A stretch of 64,000 bases of DNA, from contig NZ_VFNU01000001.1 in the NCBI RefSeq assembly GCF_006715725.1, forward strand, positions 744,001 through 808,000, given 5' to 3'. The translations under genes were made by a program, and so were the position numbers. Positions 24,938-32,854 of this stretch are shown here, one piece after another. The stretch comes from Nocardioides sp. SLBN-35 (GTDB lineage Bacteria > Actinomycetota > Actinomycetes > Propionibacteriales > Nocardioidaceae). The notes under the pieces were generated by a model. The model searched no databases, was not told the DNA's origin, and saw only the letters and a program-made list of their open reading frames with translations. Within the stretch, counting starts at the first letter, position 1. Each line of letters opens with the position of its first letter.

Positions 24938-25558
24938 GTGCCGTTCTACGAGATCGACGGCGTCGTCCCGGTCTGCGACCCGACGTCCTATGTGCACCCG
25001 TCCGCCGATGTGATCGGCGACGTGATCATCGGTCCCGGCTGCTACATCGGCCCCTCGGCCAGTCTTCGCGGTGACTTCGGCCGGATCCGGATCGAGGCCG
25101 GCTCCAACGTCCAGGACAGCTGCGTCGTGCACGTCTACCCCGGCGCCGACTGCGTCCTCGGTGAGGGCAGCCACGTCGGCCACGGCGCGATCCTGCACGG
25201 CTGCGTGCTCGAGCCGCGGGTGCTGGTCGGGATGAACTCCGTCGTCATGGACGGCGCCCGCATCGGCGAGAACTCGCTCATCGGCGCCGGCAGTGTGGTC
25301 AGCGCGGGCTTCGTCGCGCCGCCACGCTCGCTGGTGATCGGCAGTCCGGCGAAGGTCCTCCGCGAGCTCGACGAGGCCCAGCTGGCCTGGAAGTCGAACG
25401 GCCCCGACGTCTATCGCCAGCTGGCCCAGCGCTCGCTCGCCACGATGCACGAGGTGGCGCCGGTGGCTGTCGAGGAGGCTGACCGGCGGCGGGTCAGCAC
25501 CGACGCCTCGGTGAGCCGGCCGCTGCACGAGCTGCGGGCGGAGCGCGAGTCGCGGTGA
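24938..25558 (+). CDS. gamma-carbonic-anhydrase/PaaY-like left-handed beta-helix protein
   Basis: This 206-residue protein has repeated hexapeptides ([LIV]-G-x4) forming a left-handed beta helix from about residues 15-140 (VIGDVIIGPGCYIGPSASL, then VGHGAILHG). The zinc-binding His pattern of this family is present (CVVHVYP, HVGHGAILH). A C-terminal helix and a charged tail follow (QLAQRSLATMHEVAP). PaaY-type members are thioesterases that rescue CoA in phenylacetate degradation, which would suit its position between an SDR and a thioesterase; carbonic anhydrase activity is the alternative. GTG start, stop overlapped by the next gene. Confidence 0.82.
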   Translation: MPFYEIDGVVPVCDPTSYVHPSADVIGDVIIGPGCYIGPSASLRGDFGRIRIEAGSNVQDSCVVHVYPGADCVLGEGSHVGHGAILHGCVLEPRVLVGMNSVVMDGARIGENSLIGAGSVVSAGFVAPPRSLVIGSPAKVLRELDEAQLAWKSNGPDVYRQLAQRSLATMHEVAPVAVEEADRRRVSTDASVSRPLHELRAERESR

Positions 25559-26112
25559 ACGCCCGGCGCGACCTGACCGAGGCGGTTCGCGAGCTCGCGT
25601 CGACCATGGCCGTCACCGACGTCGACGACCCGGACATGGCGCAGGCGGCCGCGACGGTGCGGGCATTGACCAAGCTGCTGCGGGAGCGGCAGCTGGACGA
25701 CGTCCCCCGCACGCCGTACGACGAAGCGGTCGGTGCTCCCCACTACGGCTGGCATCTCGACAACCCGGCGCTGCCGGGCCTGGCCATGCTCTTCGAGGAC
25801 GGCCGCGCCACCGCGTCCATCCCTGCCGGGCTGGGGATGGTGTACGCCGGCCCGCCCGGCAAGCTGCACGGCGGGGTGGGTGCGTTGCTGCTCGACGTGA
25901 TCTTGTCGAGCCTGGTCCAGCACCACGCCGTCCGCGCGGTCACCGCCTCGCTCACGGTGGACTACCGCGTCGCCACGCCGCTCGACGTGCCGCTGCGGCT
26001 CACCGGCGAGATCGTCGGTCGCAGCGGCCGCAAGGTCGAGACCGTCGGAGCGCTGTGGTGGGGCGACGTCGCGACGGTCGAGGCACGGGGTCTGTTCGTA
26101 GCGGTGCCCTAG
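25555..26112 (+). CDS. hotdog-fold thioesterase (PaaI-like)
   Basis: This 185-residue protein has an N-terminal helical extension followed by a single hotdog domain: GLGMVYAGPPGKLHGGVGALLLDVILSSL. HGG with the following helix is the PaaI/DUF4442 active-site region. VTASLTVDYRVATPLDVPL and VETVGALWWGDVATVEARGLFVA complete the fold. The GTG overlaps the previous stop (GTGA). Last gene of the SDR operon. Probably hydrolyses an acyl-CoA of the island; substrate unknown. It converges on an IclR gene. Confidence 0.85.
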   Translation: MNARRDLTEAVRELASTMAVTDVDDPDMAQAAATVRALTKLLRERQLDDVPRTPYDEAVGAPHYGWHLDNPALPGLAMLFEDGRATASIPAGLGMVYAGPPGKLHGGVGALLLDVILSSLVQHHAVRAVTASLTVDYRVATPLDVPLRLTGEIVGRSGRKVETVGALWWGDVATVEARGLFVAVP

Positions 26113-26124
26113 CGTGACAAGACA

Positions 26125-26892
26125 CTAGGCCGTGCGCAGCAGGTGCAGGGCCCGACCGGTCGCCCGGACGGCGTTGAGCAGCAGCGGCCCGGCGACCGCG
26201 GTCGAGAGCTGTCCCCGGCGCGCCACCGTGATGGCGGCCACGGGACCGTGCGGACCGCGCACGGGCGCGGCGAGCGAGCTGATGCCCCCGTAGAGGCGTA
26301 GGCCGTCGGACACCGCGATGCCGCGGTTGCGGCGGATGTGGTTCAGGTCCCGGTGGAGCGCGGTCAGCTGGTCGGGGTGCCAGCGGTGCTGTCGGTCGAC
26401 CAGGTCGTCGACCTCCTCGGGGCGCATCGCGGCGAGCATCGCCAGACCGCCCACGGCCTCTGTCGCCATGACTCGGCCGCCCACGCGCGACGGAATGCTC
26501 GCCGCGCGTGCTCCGCCGATCTTGTCGAGGTAGTGGATGACTGGTCCGTCGATCACGGACAGGTGGGCGACGGCGTCGGTGGCGAGCTGAAGCTCGTTGA
26601 GGGCGACCGCCGCCGCGATCCGGATCTGGTCGTGCTCGGCGTTGACGTCATGGCGGGTGATCCGCGGGCCTGGCGCATAGCCGCGCTCGTCCTGGTGGAT
26701 CCAGCCGAGCCGGTGGAGCTTGCGCAGCATCCGGAACACGGTCGACTTGGGAAGGCCGGTGGCGTGGGTGACCTCCTCGAGGCCGAGCGGCCCGGCTGCG
26801 TCCGCGAAGCAGTCCATGATCTGCGTGACGCGCTCGAGCACGCCTTCGCGGGTCGCTGGACGGGCGACCGAGCTCGCGATGGCAGAGCTCAT
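26125..26892 (-). CDS. IclR family transcriptional regulator (paralogue)
   Basis: This 255-residue IclR protein has a winged helix (ERVTQIMDCFADAAGPLGL, GLPKSTVFRMLRKLHRLGW) and an effector domain (ALNELQLATDAVAHLSVIDG, IPSRVGGRVMATEAVGGLAML). It is nearly parallel to the regulator at 11999-12772. The ATG at 26892 has AGGAAGGAG seven bases upstream; an earlier in-frame start at 26913 would begin inside the operator. A box of the KstR2 type lies just upstream, so this regulator itself may be controlled by KstR2, giving a two-tier circuit (inference). It is divergent from the monooxygenase genes, a plausible target. Confidence 0.9.
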   Translation of the reverse strand: MSSAIASSVARPATREGVLERVTQIMDCFADAAGPLGLEEVTHATGLPKSTVFRMLRKLHRLGWIHQDERGYAPGPRITRHDVNAEHDQIRIAAAVALNELQLATDAVAHLSVIDGPVIHYLDKIGGARAASIPSRVGGRVMATEAVGGLAMLAAMRPEEVDDLVDRQHRWHPDQLTALHRDLNHIRRNRGIAVSDGLRLYGGISSLAAPVRGPHGPVAAITVARRGQLSTAVAGPLLLNAVRATGRALHLLRTA

Positions 26893-26904
26893 CGTGCACT
26901 CCTT

Positions 26905-26922
26905 CCTGAGCAAACGCTTGGT
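26905..26922. promoter_or_regulatory. KstR2-like operator, IclR promoter
   Basis: CCTGAGCAAACGCTTGGT has a perfect right half and AGC on the left. It lies 12 bases before the IclR start. TAAACT, ten bases further upstream on that strand, is a candidate -10, placing the site over the transcription start. Confidence 0.7.
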
Positions 26923-27111
26923 AGTTTATCGACTCCCCTCAAGGGCCGCCAGTGGCTCGGTGTGCCGTGCAGCAGCCCGCGCACTTCACCCAGTGGCACG
27001 GCGGGTGCGGGCGGCGATCGGCCCCCTGCAGGCTGATGCGGCGCCGCGCTCCGCGTCCCCACGGCGGGGCCGCGAAGGGCCGGTGACGAGTCGAGACCTC
27101 AGGGAGGACCC

Positions 27112-27189
27112 ATGAGACCACCGTGCCTCACGGCCGAAGGCCGCTCCGCCCGGCTGTCGCAGGAACTGCGGACCGGGCGTGCGTCCTGA
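27112..27189 (+). CDS. possible 25-residue leader peptide coupled to the monooxygenase
   Basis: A short reading frame (MRPPCLTAEG, ending RTGRAS) has the strong ribosome site AGGGAGG four bases before its ATG. Its TGA overlaps the ATG of the flavin monooxygenase (TGATG). The monooxygenase start has no ribosome site of its own, so translation of the small frame probably delivers ribosomes to it. A five-base hairpin (CGGCC-GAA-GGCCG) lies inside. One Cys codon near the start recalls cysteine-responsive leader peptides of actinobacteria, but a single codon is thin evidence. Confidence 0.4.
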   Translation: MRPPCLTAEGRSARLSQELRTGRAS

Positions 27190-28493
27190 TGGGCCGGTCG
27201 ATGCACCTCGCGGTCTTCGCCCAGGCGATGGGCGCCGCGCAAGGAGTCTGGCGCTCGCCGCGGACCGTCGCCGGCACGGAGCTGAGCCTGGGGCACTGGG
27301 CCCACCTCGCCCAGACCGCGGAGGCGGGCTGCTTCGACGCGTTCTTCGTCGCGGACGCGCTCACCCTCTCGCCCGGCATCGCCGGCGACGCGACCTTGCG
27401 GCCGGACCCGGTCGCACTGCTCTCGGCGCTCAGTGTCGCGACCAGCCGGATCGGGCTGATCGGGACCAGCTCGACGACCTACAACGATCCGTTCACCGTG
27501 GCTCGGCAGTTCGCAACACTCGACCACCTCAGCGAGGGGCGCGCGGGGTGGAACGTCGTCACGACGGCCATCGCCGCGGCAGCCGAGAACTACGGCACGG
27601 AGACGTTGCCCGACCACGAGGACCGGTACGAGCGGGGCGAGGAGTTCGTCGACGTCGTCCTCGGGCTGTGGGACTGCTGGGAGCCCGACGCCGTCGTCGC
27701 GGACCGGTCCTCGGGCGTCTTCGCCGACCTCGACCGAATCCGGTCCCTCGACCACCGGGGCCGGCACTTCCGGGTGCGCGGGCCACTGACGGTTCCGCGT
27801 TCGCCGCAGGGCAGGCTGCCGCTCGCCCAGGCCGGTTCGTCGGGACCCGGGATGCGGCTCGGTGCGCGGGTCGCCGACCTCGTCTTCACGACCCAGGTCG
27901 ACCCGGAGGCGTCGCTCGCCTTCGCGGACGAGATGCGCACCCTCGCCGTCGCGGCCGGACGTCACGCCGGCGACCTCAAGGTGCTGCCCGGTGTCACGCC
28001 GATCGTCGGCCGCACTCGCGCCGAGGCCGGGGACCTGGCTGCCGAGCTCGGCTCCTACGTGAGCGAACCCTCGACCCTGCAGTTCATGGCGGCGTCGTTC
28101 GGCGGCCTCGACCTGTCGTCGTACGAGCTGGACGACCCCTTCCCCGACCTGCGCGGCCAGCTCCCGGCCCACGCCGGCGTGTCGCGTCCGGAGCTGTTCA
28201 TCCGGACCGCGCTCGAGGAGCGGTTGACCCTGCGGCAGCTGTTGCAGCGGATCGGGCTGAGCATCGGTCACCGCAGCCTCGTCGGCACGCCCGACGACAT
28301 CGCTGACGACCTGCAGCGGTGGTTCGAGGCGGGCGCCGCCGACGGGTTCGTCGTGATCCCGGCCGACATGCCGGCGGGCCTGACCGACTTCGTCGGGGAA
28401 GTGGTCCCGCGGCTGCAAGCACGCGGCCTGTTCCGCAAGCGCTACGCCGGGGCCACGCTGCGCGACCACCTGGCCGACCGACCGACTGCCTGA
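27189..28493 (+). CDS. LLM-class flavin-dependent monooxygenase (NtaA/SnaA/DszA type)
   Basis: This protein of about 434 residues is a reduced-flavin-dependent TIM-barrel monooxygenase. Typical segments are MHLAVFAQAMG, FDAFFVADAL, PVALLSALSVATSRIGLIGTSS, YNDPFTVARQFATLDHLSEGRAGWNVVTT, RYERGEEFVDVVLGLWD and SPQGRLPLAQAG, with the C-terminal LVGTPDDIADDLQRWF. It uses FMNH2 or FADH2 supplied by the reductase encoded five bases after its stop region. Substrates of this subfamily include chelators, sulfur heterocycles and other cyclic compounds. The start at 27189 is favoured by coupling to the leader frame; ATG 27201 is also possible. No KstR2-type box lies directly before it; the nearest is shared with IclR. 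Confidence 0.9.
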   Translation: MGRSMHLAVFAQAMGAAQGVWRSPRTVAGTELSLGHWAHLAQTAEAGCFDAFFVADALTLSPGIAGDATLRPDPVALLSALSVATSRIGLIGTSSTTYNDPFTVARQFATLDHLSEGRAGWNVVTTAIAAAAENYGTETLPDHEDRYERGEEFVDVVLGLWDCWEPDAVVADRSSGVFADLDRIRSLDHRGRHFRVRGPLTVPRSPQGRLPLAQAGSSGPGMRLGARVADLVFTTQVDPEASLAFADEMRTLAVAAGRHAGDLKVLPGVTPIVGRTRAEAGDLAAELGSYVSEPSTLQFMAASFGGLDLSSYELDDPFPDLRGQLPAHAGVSRPELFIRTALEERLTLRQLLQRIGLSIGHRSLVGTPDDIADDLQRWFEAGAADGFVVIPADMPAGLTDFVGEVVPRLQARGLFRKRYAGATLRDHLADRPTA

Positions 28494-28503
28494 GGAGATG
28501 TCC

Positions 28504-29691
28504 GTGTCCGACACCGAGCTGGCCGGGGACGCCCGGCGCTTCCGCGAGGTCCTTGCGCATTACCCGACGGGAGTCGTCGTGGTCACGGCGCTCGATCGCG
28601 ACGGCGCACCGCTGGGGATGGTGGTCGGATCGTTCACGTCCGTCTCGCTGGACCCGCCACTCGTCGCCTACCTCCCGGCGAAGTCGTCGAGCAGCTACGC
28701 CGCCCTCCGTGAGCAGCCGCGGTTCTGCGTCAACGTGCTCGCGAGCGACCAGGAGCAGCTGTGCCGCCAGTTCGCCTCGCGCGGTGCGGACAAGTTCACG
28801 GACGTCACGTGGGCCCTGTCGCCCGGCGGCTCCCCGATGCTCGCCGGTGCCGTCGCCTGGCTGGACTGCTCGGTCGAAGGCGTCCTCGACGGCGGTGACC
28901 ACGACATCGTGCTCGGCCGGGTCGAGCACCTCGAGGTGTCCGGCGCGGGCGACCCGCTGCTGTTCTTCCAGGGCGGGTACGGCGGATTCCGCCCGCGTGC
29001 CCTCGTCGCGCCCTGGTCCGCCGACCTGCGCCCCCAGCTCCAGGATGCCGATGTGGCACGGGGGCCGATGGAGGACCTGGCACGTGAGGTGGGGTTCCCC
29101 TGCTACGCGCAGGCGCTCGTCGACGACGAGGTCGTGGTCGTCGCCGGGGCGGGCGGCGACCAGGTCGTCCGGACCCACATCGGACGCCGGCTGCCGCTGG
29201 TCCCGCCCTACGGGTCGCTCTTCCTCGACCTCGCCGACCCGGACGTGGCCGCGGACCAGTGGGCCCACCACCTCCGCACGCCGGTCTCCGCGCCGATGCG
29301 GGCGCATCACCGGCTGATGCTCGAGCGCGTGCGCTCGCGCGGCTGGTCGCTCGGTCTCCGGGCGCCCCAGCACGATGACGTCTGGGACCAGGTCGCTCGC
29401 TTCTCAGAGGCGCGGGCCATGCCCGATGTCGAACGCCGCATCGGCGCCCTGCTTGACGGTCTCACGCCCTACTACGAGCCTTCGGACCTCGAGCCGACGG
29501 GTTCCTACGACGTCCGCGCGCTCGCCGCGCCCGTCCGATCTGGTGGCCGCACCGCGCTGGTGCTCGTGCTCCACGGCATGCCCGCCGGAGCATCCGGCGC
29601 GCAGGTGGCGCACTGGCGGGAGCGCCTGGTGACGACGGCCGACACGGTCTCTCGGCGACTGGCTGCGCTGCCGGAGGCCCGCACGCGTTGA
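28504..29691 (+). CDS. flavin reductase fused to an IclR-like effector domain
   Basis: This protein is about 395 residues, twice the usual size for the family. Residues 1 to about 165 form a flavin reductase domain (FREVLAHYPTGVVVVTALD, SVSLDPPLVAYLP, RFCVNVLASDQEQL, GDPLLFFQGGYG) that supplies reduced flavin to the preceding monooxygenase. The remainder (CYAQALVDDEVVVVAG, THIGRRLPLVPPYGSLFLDL, MLERVRSRGWSLGLR, YDVRALAAPV) follows the pattern of an IclR effector-binding domain but has no helix-turn-helix. GAGGAG abuts the ATG at 28498 with zero spacing, so the GTG at 28504 is preferred. A ligand-gated reductase is a plausible reading. Confidence 0.82.
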   Translation: MSDTELAGDARRFREVLAHYPTGVVVVTALDRDGAPLGMVVGSFTSVSLDPPLVAYLPAKSSSSYAALREQPRFCVNVLASDQEQLCRQFASRGADKFTDVTWALSPGGSPMLAGAVAWLDCSVEGVLDGGDHDIVLGRVEHLEVSGAGDPLLFFQGGYGGFRPRALVAPWSADLRPQLQDADVARGPMEDLAREVGFPCYAQALVDDEVVVVAGAGGDQVVRTHIGRRLPLVPPYGSLFLDLADPDVAADQWAHHLRTPVSAPMRAHHRLMLERVRSRGWSLGLRAPQHDDVWDQVARFSEARAMPDVERRIGALLDGLTPYYEPSDLEPTGSYDVRALAAPVRSGGRTALVLVLHGMPAGASGAQVAHWRERLVTTADTVSRRLAALPEARTR

Positions 29692-29703
29692 GTGTGTGCC
29701 GGC

Positions 29704-30579
29704 TCAGAGCTCGCCGGCGTCCCGCTTGTTCGACTCCGCCATGGCGGCGGCGTCGAGCCCGGCGAGGGAGTCGACGGTGACCTCGGCGTTGTGCGAGTGG
29801 GCAGCGTGGTGGAGGCCGAAGACGGAGTCCATGCCGGCGCGCTGTCCCATCAGGTCCTCGGCCTGGTTGATCGCCTTCTTGGTCAGCGCGAGGCCGAGGC
29901 GGGGCATGACGGCGATGCGGCGGGCCATCTCGTCGACTGCGGCGTCGAGCTCGGGGCGCGGGACGACGTGGTTGACCATGCCGAGCTCGTGGGCGCGGCG
30001 GGCGTCGAAGCGGCCGCCGGTGTAGAGGAACTCCTTGGCGGCGCGCGGGTTCATCACCCACGGGTGGGCGAAGTACTCGACGCCGGGGATGCCCATCTTG
30101 ACGACGGGGTCCTGGAAGAAGGCGTCGTCGGAGGCGATGATGAAGTCGCACACCCAGGCGAGCATCAGGCCACCGGCGACGCAGGCGCCCTGCACCTTCG
30201 CGATGACCGGCTTGGGGATCTCCCGCCAGCGTCGGCACATGCCGAGGTAGACCTCGGACTCGCGGGCGAACCGCGCGTCGACGCCCTGGGCGCCGACGTG
30301 GTCCCACCAGATGACGGCCTTGCGCTCGAAGGACTCGTGGATGTCGCGGCCGGGCGTGCCGATGTCGTGGCCGCCACAGAAGTGCTTGCCGTTGCCGCCG
30401 AGCACGATCACCTTCACGGCGTCGTCGTTGACGGCATCGGTGAAGGCGCGGTCGAGGGCGTAGGTGACCTTGGAGTTCTGCGCGTTGGCGTACTCCGGCC
30501 GGTTGAGGGTCACGTAGGCGACGCCGTCGCGGACGTCGTACGTCACCACCGGCTCGATGGTGGTGGTCTCGTCGCTCAT
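29704..30579 (-). CDS. enoyl-CoA hydratase/isomerase (crotonase family)
   Basis: This 291-residue crotonase-fold protein has RPEYANAQNSKV and the oxyanion-hole motif GKHFCGGHDIGT, then the long family-specific stretch VIWWDHVGAQG, KVQGACVAGGLMLAWVCDF and ASDDAFFQDPVVKMG. The catalytic Glu pair of ordinary hydratases is not obvious, so isomerase or lyase activity is possible. The ATG at 30579 has GGGAG six bases upstream; an upstream ATG at 30600 lies four bases from the operator and lacks a ribosome site. It is divergent from a MaoC gene, with a full box between. Likely acts in the ring pathway; it does not clearly equal EchA20. Confidence 0.88.
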   Translation of the reverse strand: MSDETTTIEPVVTYDVRDGVAYVTLNRPEYANAQNSKVTYALDRAFTDAVNDDAVKVIVLGGNGKHFCGGHDIGTPGRDIHESFERKAVIWWDHVGAQGVDARFARESEVYLGMCRRWREIPKPVIAKVQGACVAGGLMLAWVCDFIIASDDAFFQDPVVKMGIPGVEYFAHPWVMNPRAAKEFLYTGGRFDARRAHELGMVNHVVPRPELDAAVDEMARRIAVMPRLGLALTKKAINQAEDLMGQRAGMDSVFGLHHAAHSHNAEVTVDSLAGLDAAAMAESNKRDAGEL

Positions 30580-30604
30580 GGCTGCTCCCGGGGTCGTCAT
30601 ACAA

Positions 30605-30622
30605 ACCTAGCGTTTGCTTGGT
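30605..30622. promoter_or_regulatory. KstR2-like operator, hydratase / MaoC divergent promoter
   Basis: ACCTAGCGTTTGCTTGGT is a full box in the 54-base gap. It touches TAGGTT leftwards and TATCGT rightwards, the latter ending six bases before the MaoC ATG, so one repressor dimer would cover both promoters. Confidence 0.85.
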
Positions 30623-30633
30623 ATCGTAGCAGG

Positions 30634-31446
30634 ATGACGACGCAACCCGATCTCGATGTGACCGACACCGCTGACTGGGCCGGCCGGTCACTCGGCGAGC
30701 GAGAGGTCAGCTGGGACGAGCGCGACGCGATCCTGTTCGCGCTCGCGGTGGGCGCCCGCGCCGACCAGCTCGACCTGGTCTTCGAGCGTGACCTGAAGGT
30801 GCTGCCGACCTTCGCGCTGACCTTGGCGCAGTGGGCGCCCGACGTGCTCGGGTCGGCCGGTGCCTTCGATGTCGGTACGGCCCTGCACGGCTCCCAGCGG
30901 CTCGAGGTCCTCGCCCCGATGCCGGCGAGCGGCACCACGCTGATGAGGGCGCGGGTCGGCAACGTGTGGGACAAGGGTGCGGCGGCGGTCTTCGAGGTCG
31001 TCGTCGAGTGCGAGTACGTCCGCGCGACCTGGTCGATCTTCGCGCCGGGCCGGGGCGGCTTCGGTGGCGAGCGCGGCCCGGGCCGGACCACCGGCCCCGA
31101 GGGTGAGCCGACGACGAGCATCGAGGTCGATGTGGCGGCGAACGCCGCGGCGCTCTACCGGCTCAGCGGCGACCGCCACCACATCCACATCGACCCGCTC
31201 GCCGCGGAGCGGATCGGCCAGCCGCGGCCGATCCTGCACGGGCTCGCGACCATGTCGACCGCCGTCCTCGCCGCGGCGGAGGCCCGGGGTGCGTCCCCGG
31301 CCGACCTGACCCTGCTCGAGGGAAGGTTCAGCAGCGCCGTCTTCCCGGGCGAGCGCTTGGTCGTGCCGGTGTGGGCGGACGGCTCGTTCCGCGTCGACAC
31401 CGAGCGCGGTACGGCGATCGACGGCGCCCGCGCCCTGTTCGCGTGA
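30634..31446 (+). CDS. MaoC-type (R)-specific enoyl-CoA hydratase, double hotdog
   Basis: This 270-residue double-hotdog hydratase has a degenerate N-terminal hotdog (LPTFALTLAQWAPDVLG, HGSQRLEVLAPMPASGT) and a C-terminal hotdog with the hydratase-2 motif YRLSGDRHHIHIDPLAAE, then RPILHGLATMS. The Asp/His pair adds water to an enoyl-CoA. It starts six bases after TATCGT with no ribosome site, so a leaderless mRNA starting at the ATG is predicted. Its end overlaps the MFS gene start (GTGA). Under the shared operator, it provides the hydration step of a beta-oxidation cycle. Confidence 0.9.
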   Translation: MTTQPDLDVTDTADWAGRSLGEREVSWDERDAILFALAVGARADQLDLVFERDLKVLPTFALTLAQWAPDVLGSAGAFDVGTALHGSQRLEVLAPMPASGTTLMRARVGNVWDKGAAAVFEVVVECEYVRATWSIFAPGRGGFGGERGPGRTTGPEGEPTTSIEVDVAANAAALYRLSGDRHHIHIDPLAAERIGQPRPILHGLATMSTAVLAAAEARGASPADLTLLEGRFSSAVFPGERLVVPVWADGSFRVDTERGTAIDGARALFA

Positions 31447-32825
31447 CCGCGACGGCCGCCGCTGCGACGACACCGGCCGCCCCGGCCCAGGGCCGGGTTG
31501 TGGCGGTGCTCGCGGCCGCCGGCCTGGTCGGGATCCTCTCGCAGGCGCTGCTCATCCCGCTGCTCGGCGACCTGCCCGCACGACTCGACGTCAGCGGCGA
31601 GGCGGCGTCGTGGGCGATGACGATCTGCCTGGTCGCGGCCGCCGTGGCCACGCCGGTGAGCGGTCGGCTCGCCGACATCGTCGGCCGCAAGCGGGTCCTC
31701 GTGTGCTGCCTGGCCGCGACGACCGTCGGCAGCGTGCTGTGCGCCAGCGGCGGGCACTACCCGCTGCTGCTCGCGGGCCGCGCGCTGCAGGGCGCCTCCA
31801 GCGCGGTCATCCCGCTCGGCATCAGCGCGCTCGCTGAGATCGCCGTCGGCGTCGGCCTGCAGCGCGGGGCCGCGCTGATCAGCGCCACCATGGGCATCGG
31901 TACGGCGGGCGGCGTCGCCTTCTCCGGGCTGATCGCCGCGGTCGCCGACTGGACCGTGGTGTTCTGGGTCGCCGCCGGGCTCGGCCTCCTCGCCACCGCC
32001 GCCGTGATCCTCGTCGTCCCGTCTCCCGCGGCCGACCGAGCAAGCGGCCGGGCGGGCTTCGACGGCGTCGGCTGCGTGCTGCTCTCCGTCGGCCTGACCG
32101 CCGCGCTGCTCGCCGTCACCAACGGCGGCCGCTGGGGCTGGGCCGGCGCACCGACGCTCGGGTGTGCCGTCGGCGGCCTGCTCGTGCTGGTCGGCTGGTG
32201 GCGCTGGGAGCGCCGTACGACGGACCCGCTCGTCGACCTCGACTCGGCCATCGAACCGAGGATGGCGCTGGTCCAGTCCGCCTCGGTGCTCGCCGGCGTC
32301 GCGATGTTCACCCACGTCCTGGTGCTGCCGATCCTGCTGCGGCACCCGGTGGACGGCAGGGCCGTCAGCGTCCTCGTCGCAGGACTGTGCCTGGTCCCGG
32401 CCGGCATGGCGATGATGCTCGCGGCCCCGCTCGGCTCCTGGCTGGTCGAACGTCGCGGCGGCCGGTGGGCGCTCACGGCCGGCCTGGTCTGCAGCAGCGT
32501 CGGGTATGCCGCCTCGGCCGGCTCCGCCCGCTGGCCCGCCGTCGTGGTCCTTGCCTCGGTCGTCATCGGTGTGGGGATCGGCCTGTCCTTCGCGACCCTG
32601 CCGTTCCTCGTGGTCCGGCTCACCGCGCCCGAGGCGGTCGGCGCGGCCAACGGGCTCAACACCTTGATGCGGATGATCGGCGCTTCGGTGTCGAGCGCCG
32701 TCGTCGGCGCACTGCTGGCGGCACACGCCGGGTCCGCGGTCGGGTACGCCCTCGGCTACGGCTGGGGTGCGGTCGCAGCAGCGATCGGAGCGCTGCTCGC
32801 CGTACGGCTGCCGAAGGACCTCTAG
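31443..32825 (+). CDS. MFS transporter (DHA2-like, 14 segments)
   Basis: This 460-residue membrane carrier is rich in hydrophobic helices (about 14). It has the MFS A-motif variant GRLADIVGRKRVLV after segment 2 and RALQGASSAVIPLG in segment 4, as in DHA2 drug/H+ antiporters. GTG overlaps the MaoC stop, so it is coexpressed with the hydratase under the KstR2-like box. It may export or import an intermediate of the pathway, or give resistance to it. It converges on a decarboxylase, with a small hairpin (32835-32851) between. Confidence 0.88.
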   Translation: MTATAAAATTPAAPAQGRVVAVLAAAGLVGILSQALLIPLLGDLPARLDVSGEAASWAMTICLVAAAVATPVSGRLADIVGRKRVLVCCLAATTVGSVLCASGGHYPLLLAGRALQGASSAVIPLGISALAEIAVGVGLQRGAALISATMGIGTAGGVAFSGLIAAVADWTVVFWVAAGLGLLATAAVILVVPSPAADRASGRAGFDGVGCVLLSVGLTAALLAVTNGGRWGWAGAPTLGCAVGGLLVLVGWWRWERRTTDPLVDLDSAIEPRMALVQSASVLAGVAMFTHVLVLPILLRHPVDGRAVSVLVAGLCLVPAGMAMMLAAPLGSWLVERRGGRWALTAGLVCSSVGYAASAGSARWPAVVVLASVVIGVGIGLSFATLPFLVVRLTAPEAVGAANGLNTLMRMIGASVSSAVVGALLAAHAGSAVGYALGYGWGAVAAAIGALLAVRLPKDL

Positions 32826-32834
32826 GTGCGGTGC

Positions 32835-32851
32835 CTGGGCATCACGCCCAG
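32835..32851. terminator. small hairpin between MFS and decarboxylase genes
   Basis: CTGGGC-N5-GCCCAG, a perfect six-base stem in the 29-base gap of two convergent genes. No T-tract; a weak terminator at best. Confidence 0.4.
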
Positions 32852-32854
32852 CAA

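Noticed and set aside
26108..26129. CCTAG-N12-CTAGG palindrome between thioesterase and IclR genes
   Set aside because: The short five-base arms lack GCTTGG and include the thioesterase stop; too weak as operator or terminator.
29704..30579. Assignment as echA20
   Set aside because: It lies in the regulon, but its length and internal motifs do not clearly match EchA20; only the crotonase family is claimed.
31348..31361. GGCGAGCGCTTGGT, a KstR2-like box match
   Set aside because: It lies inside the MaoC coding sequence, where codons GAG CGC TTG GTC produce it by chance. It also lowers trust in the similar site at 13503-13516.
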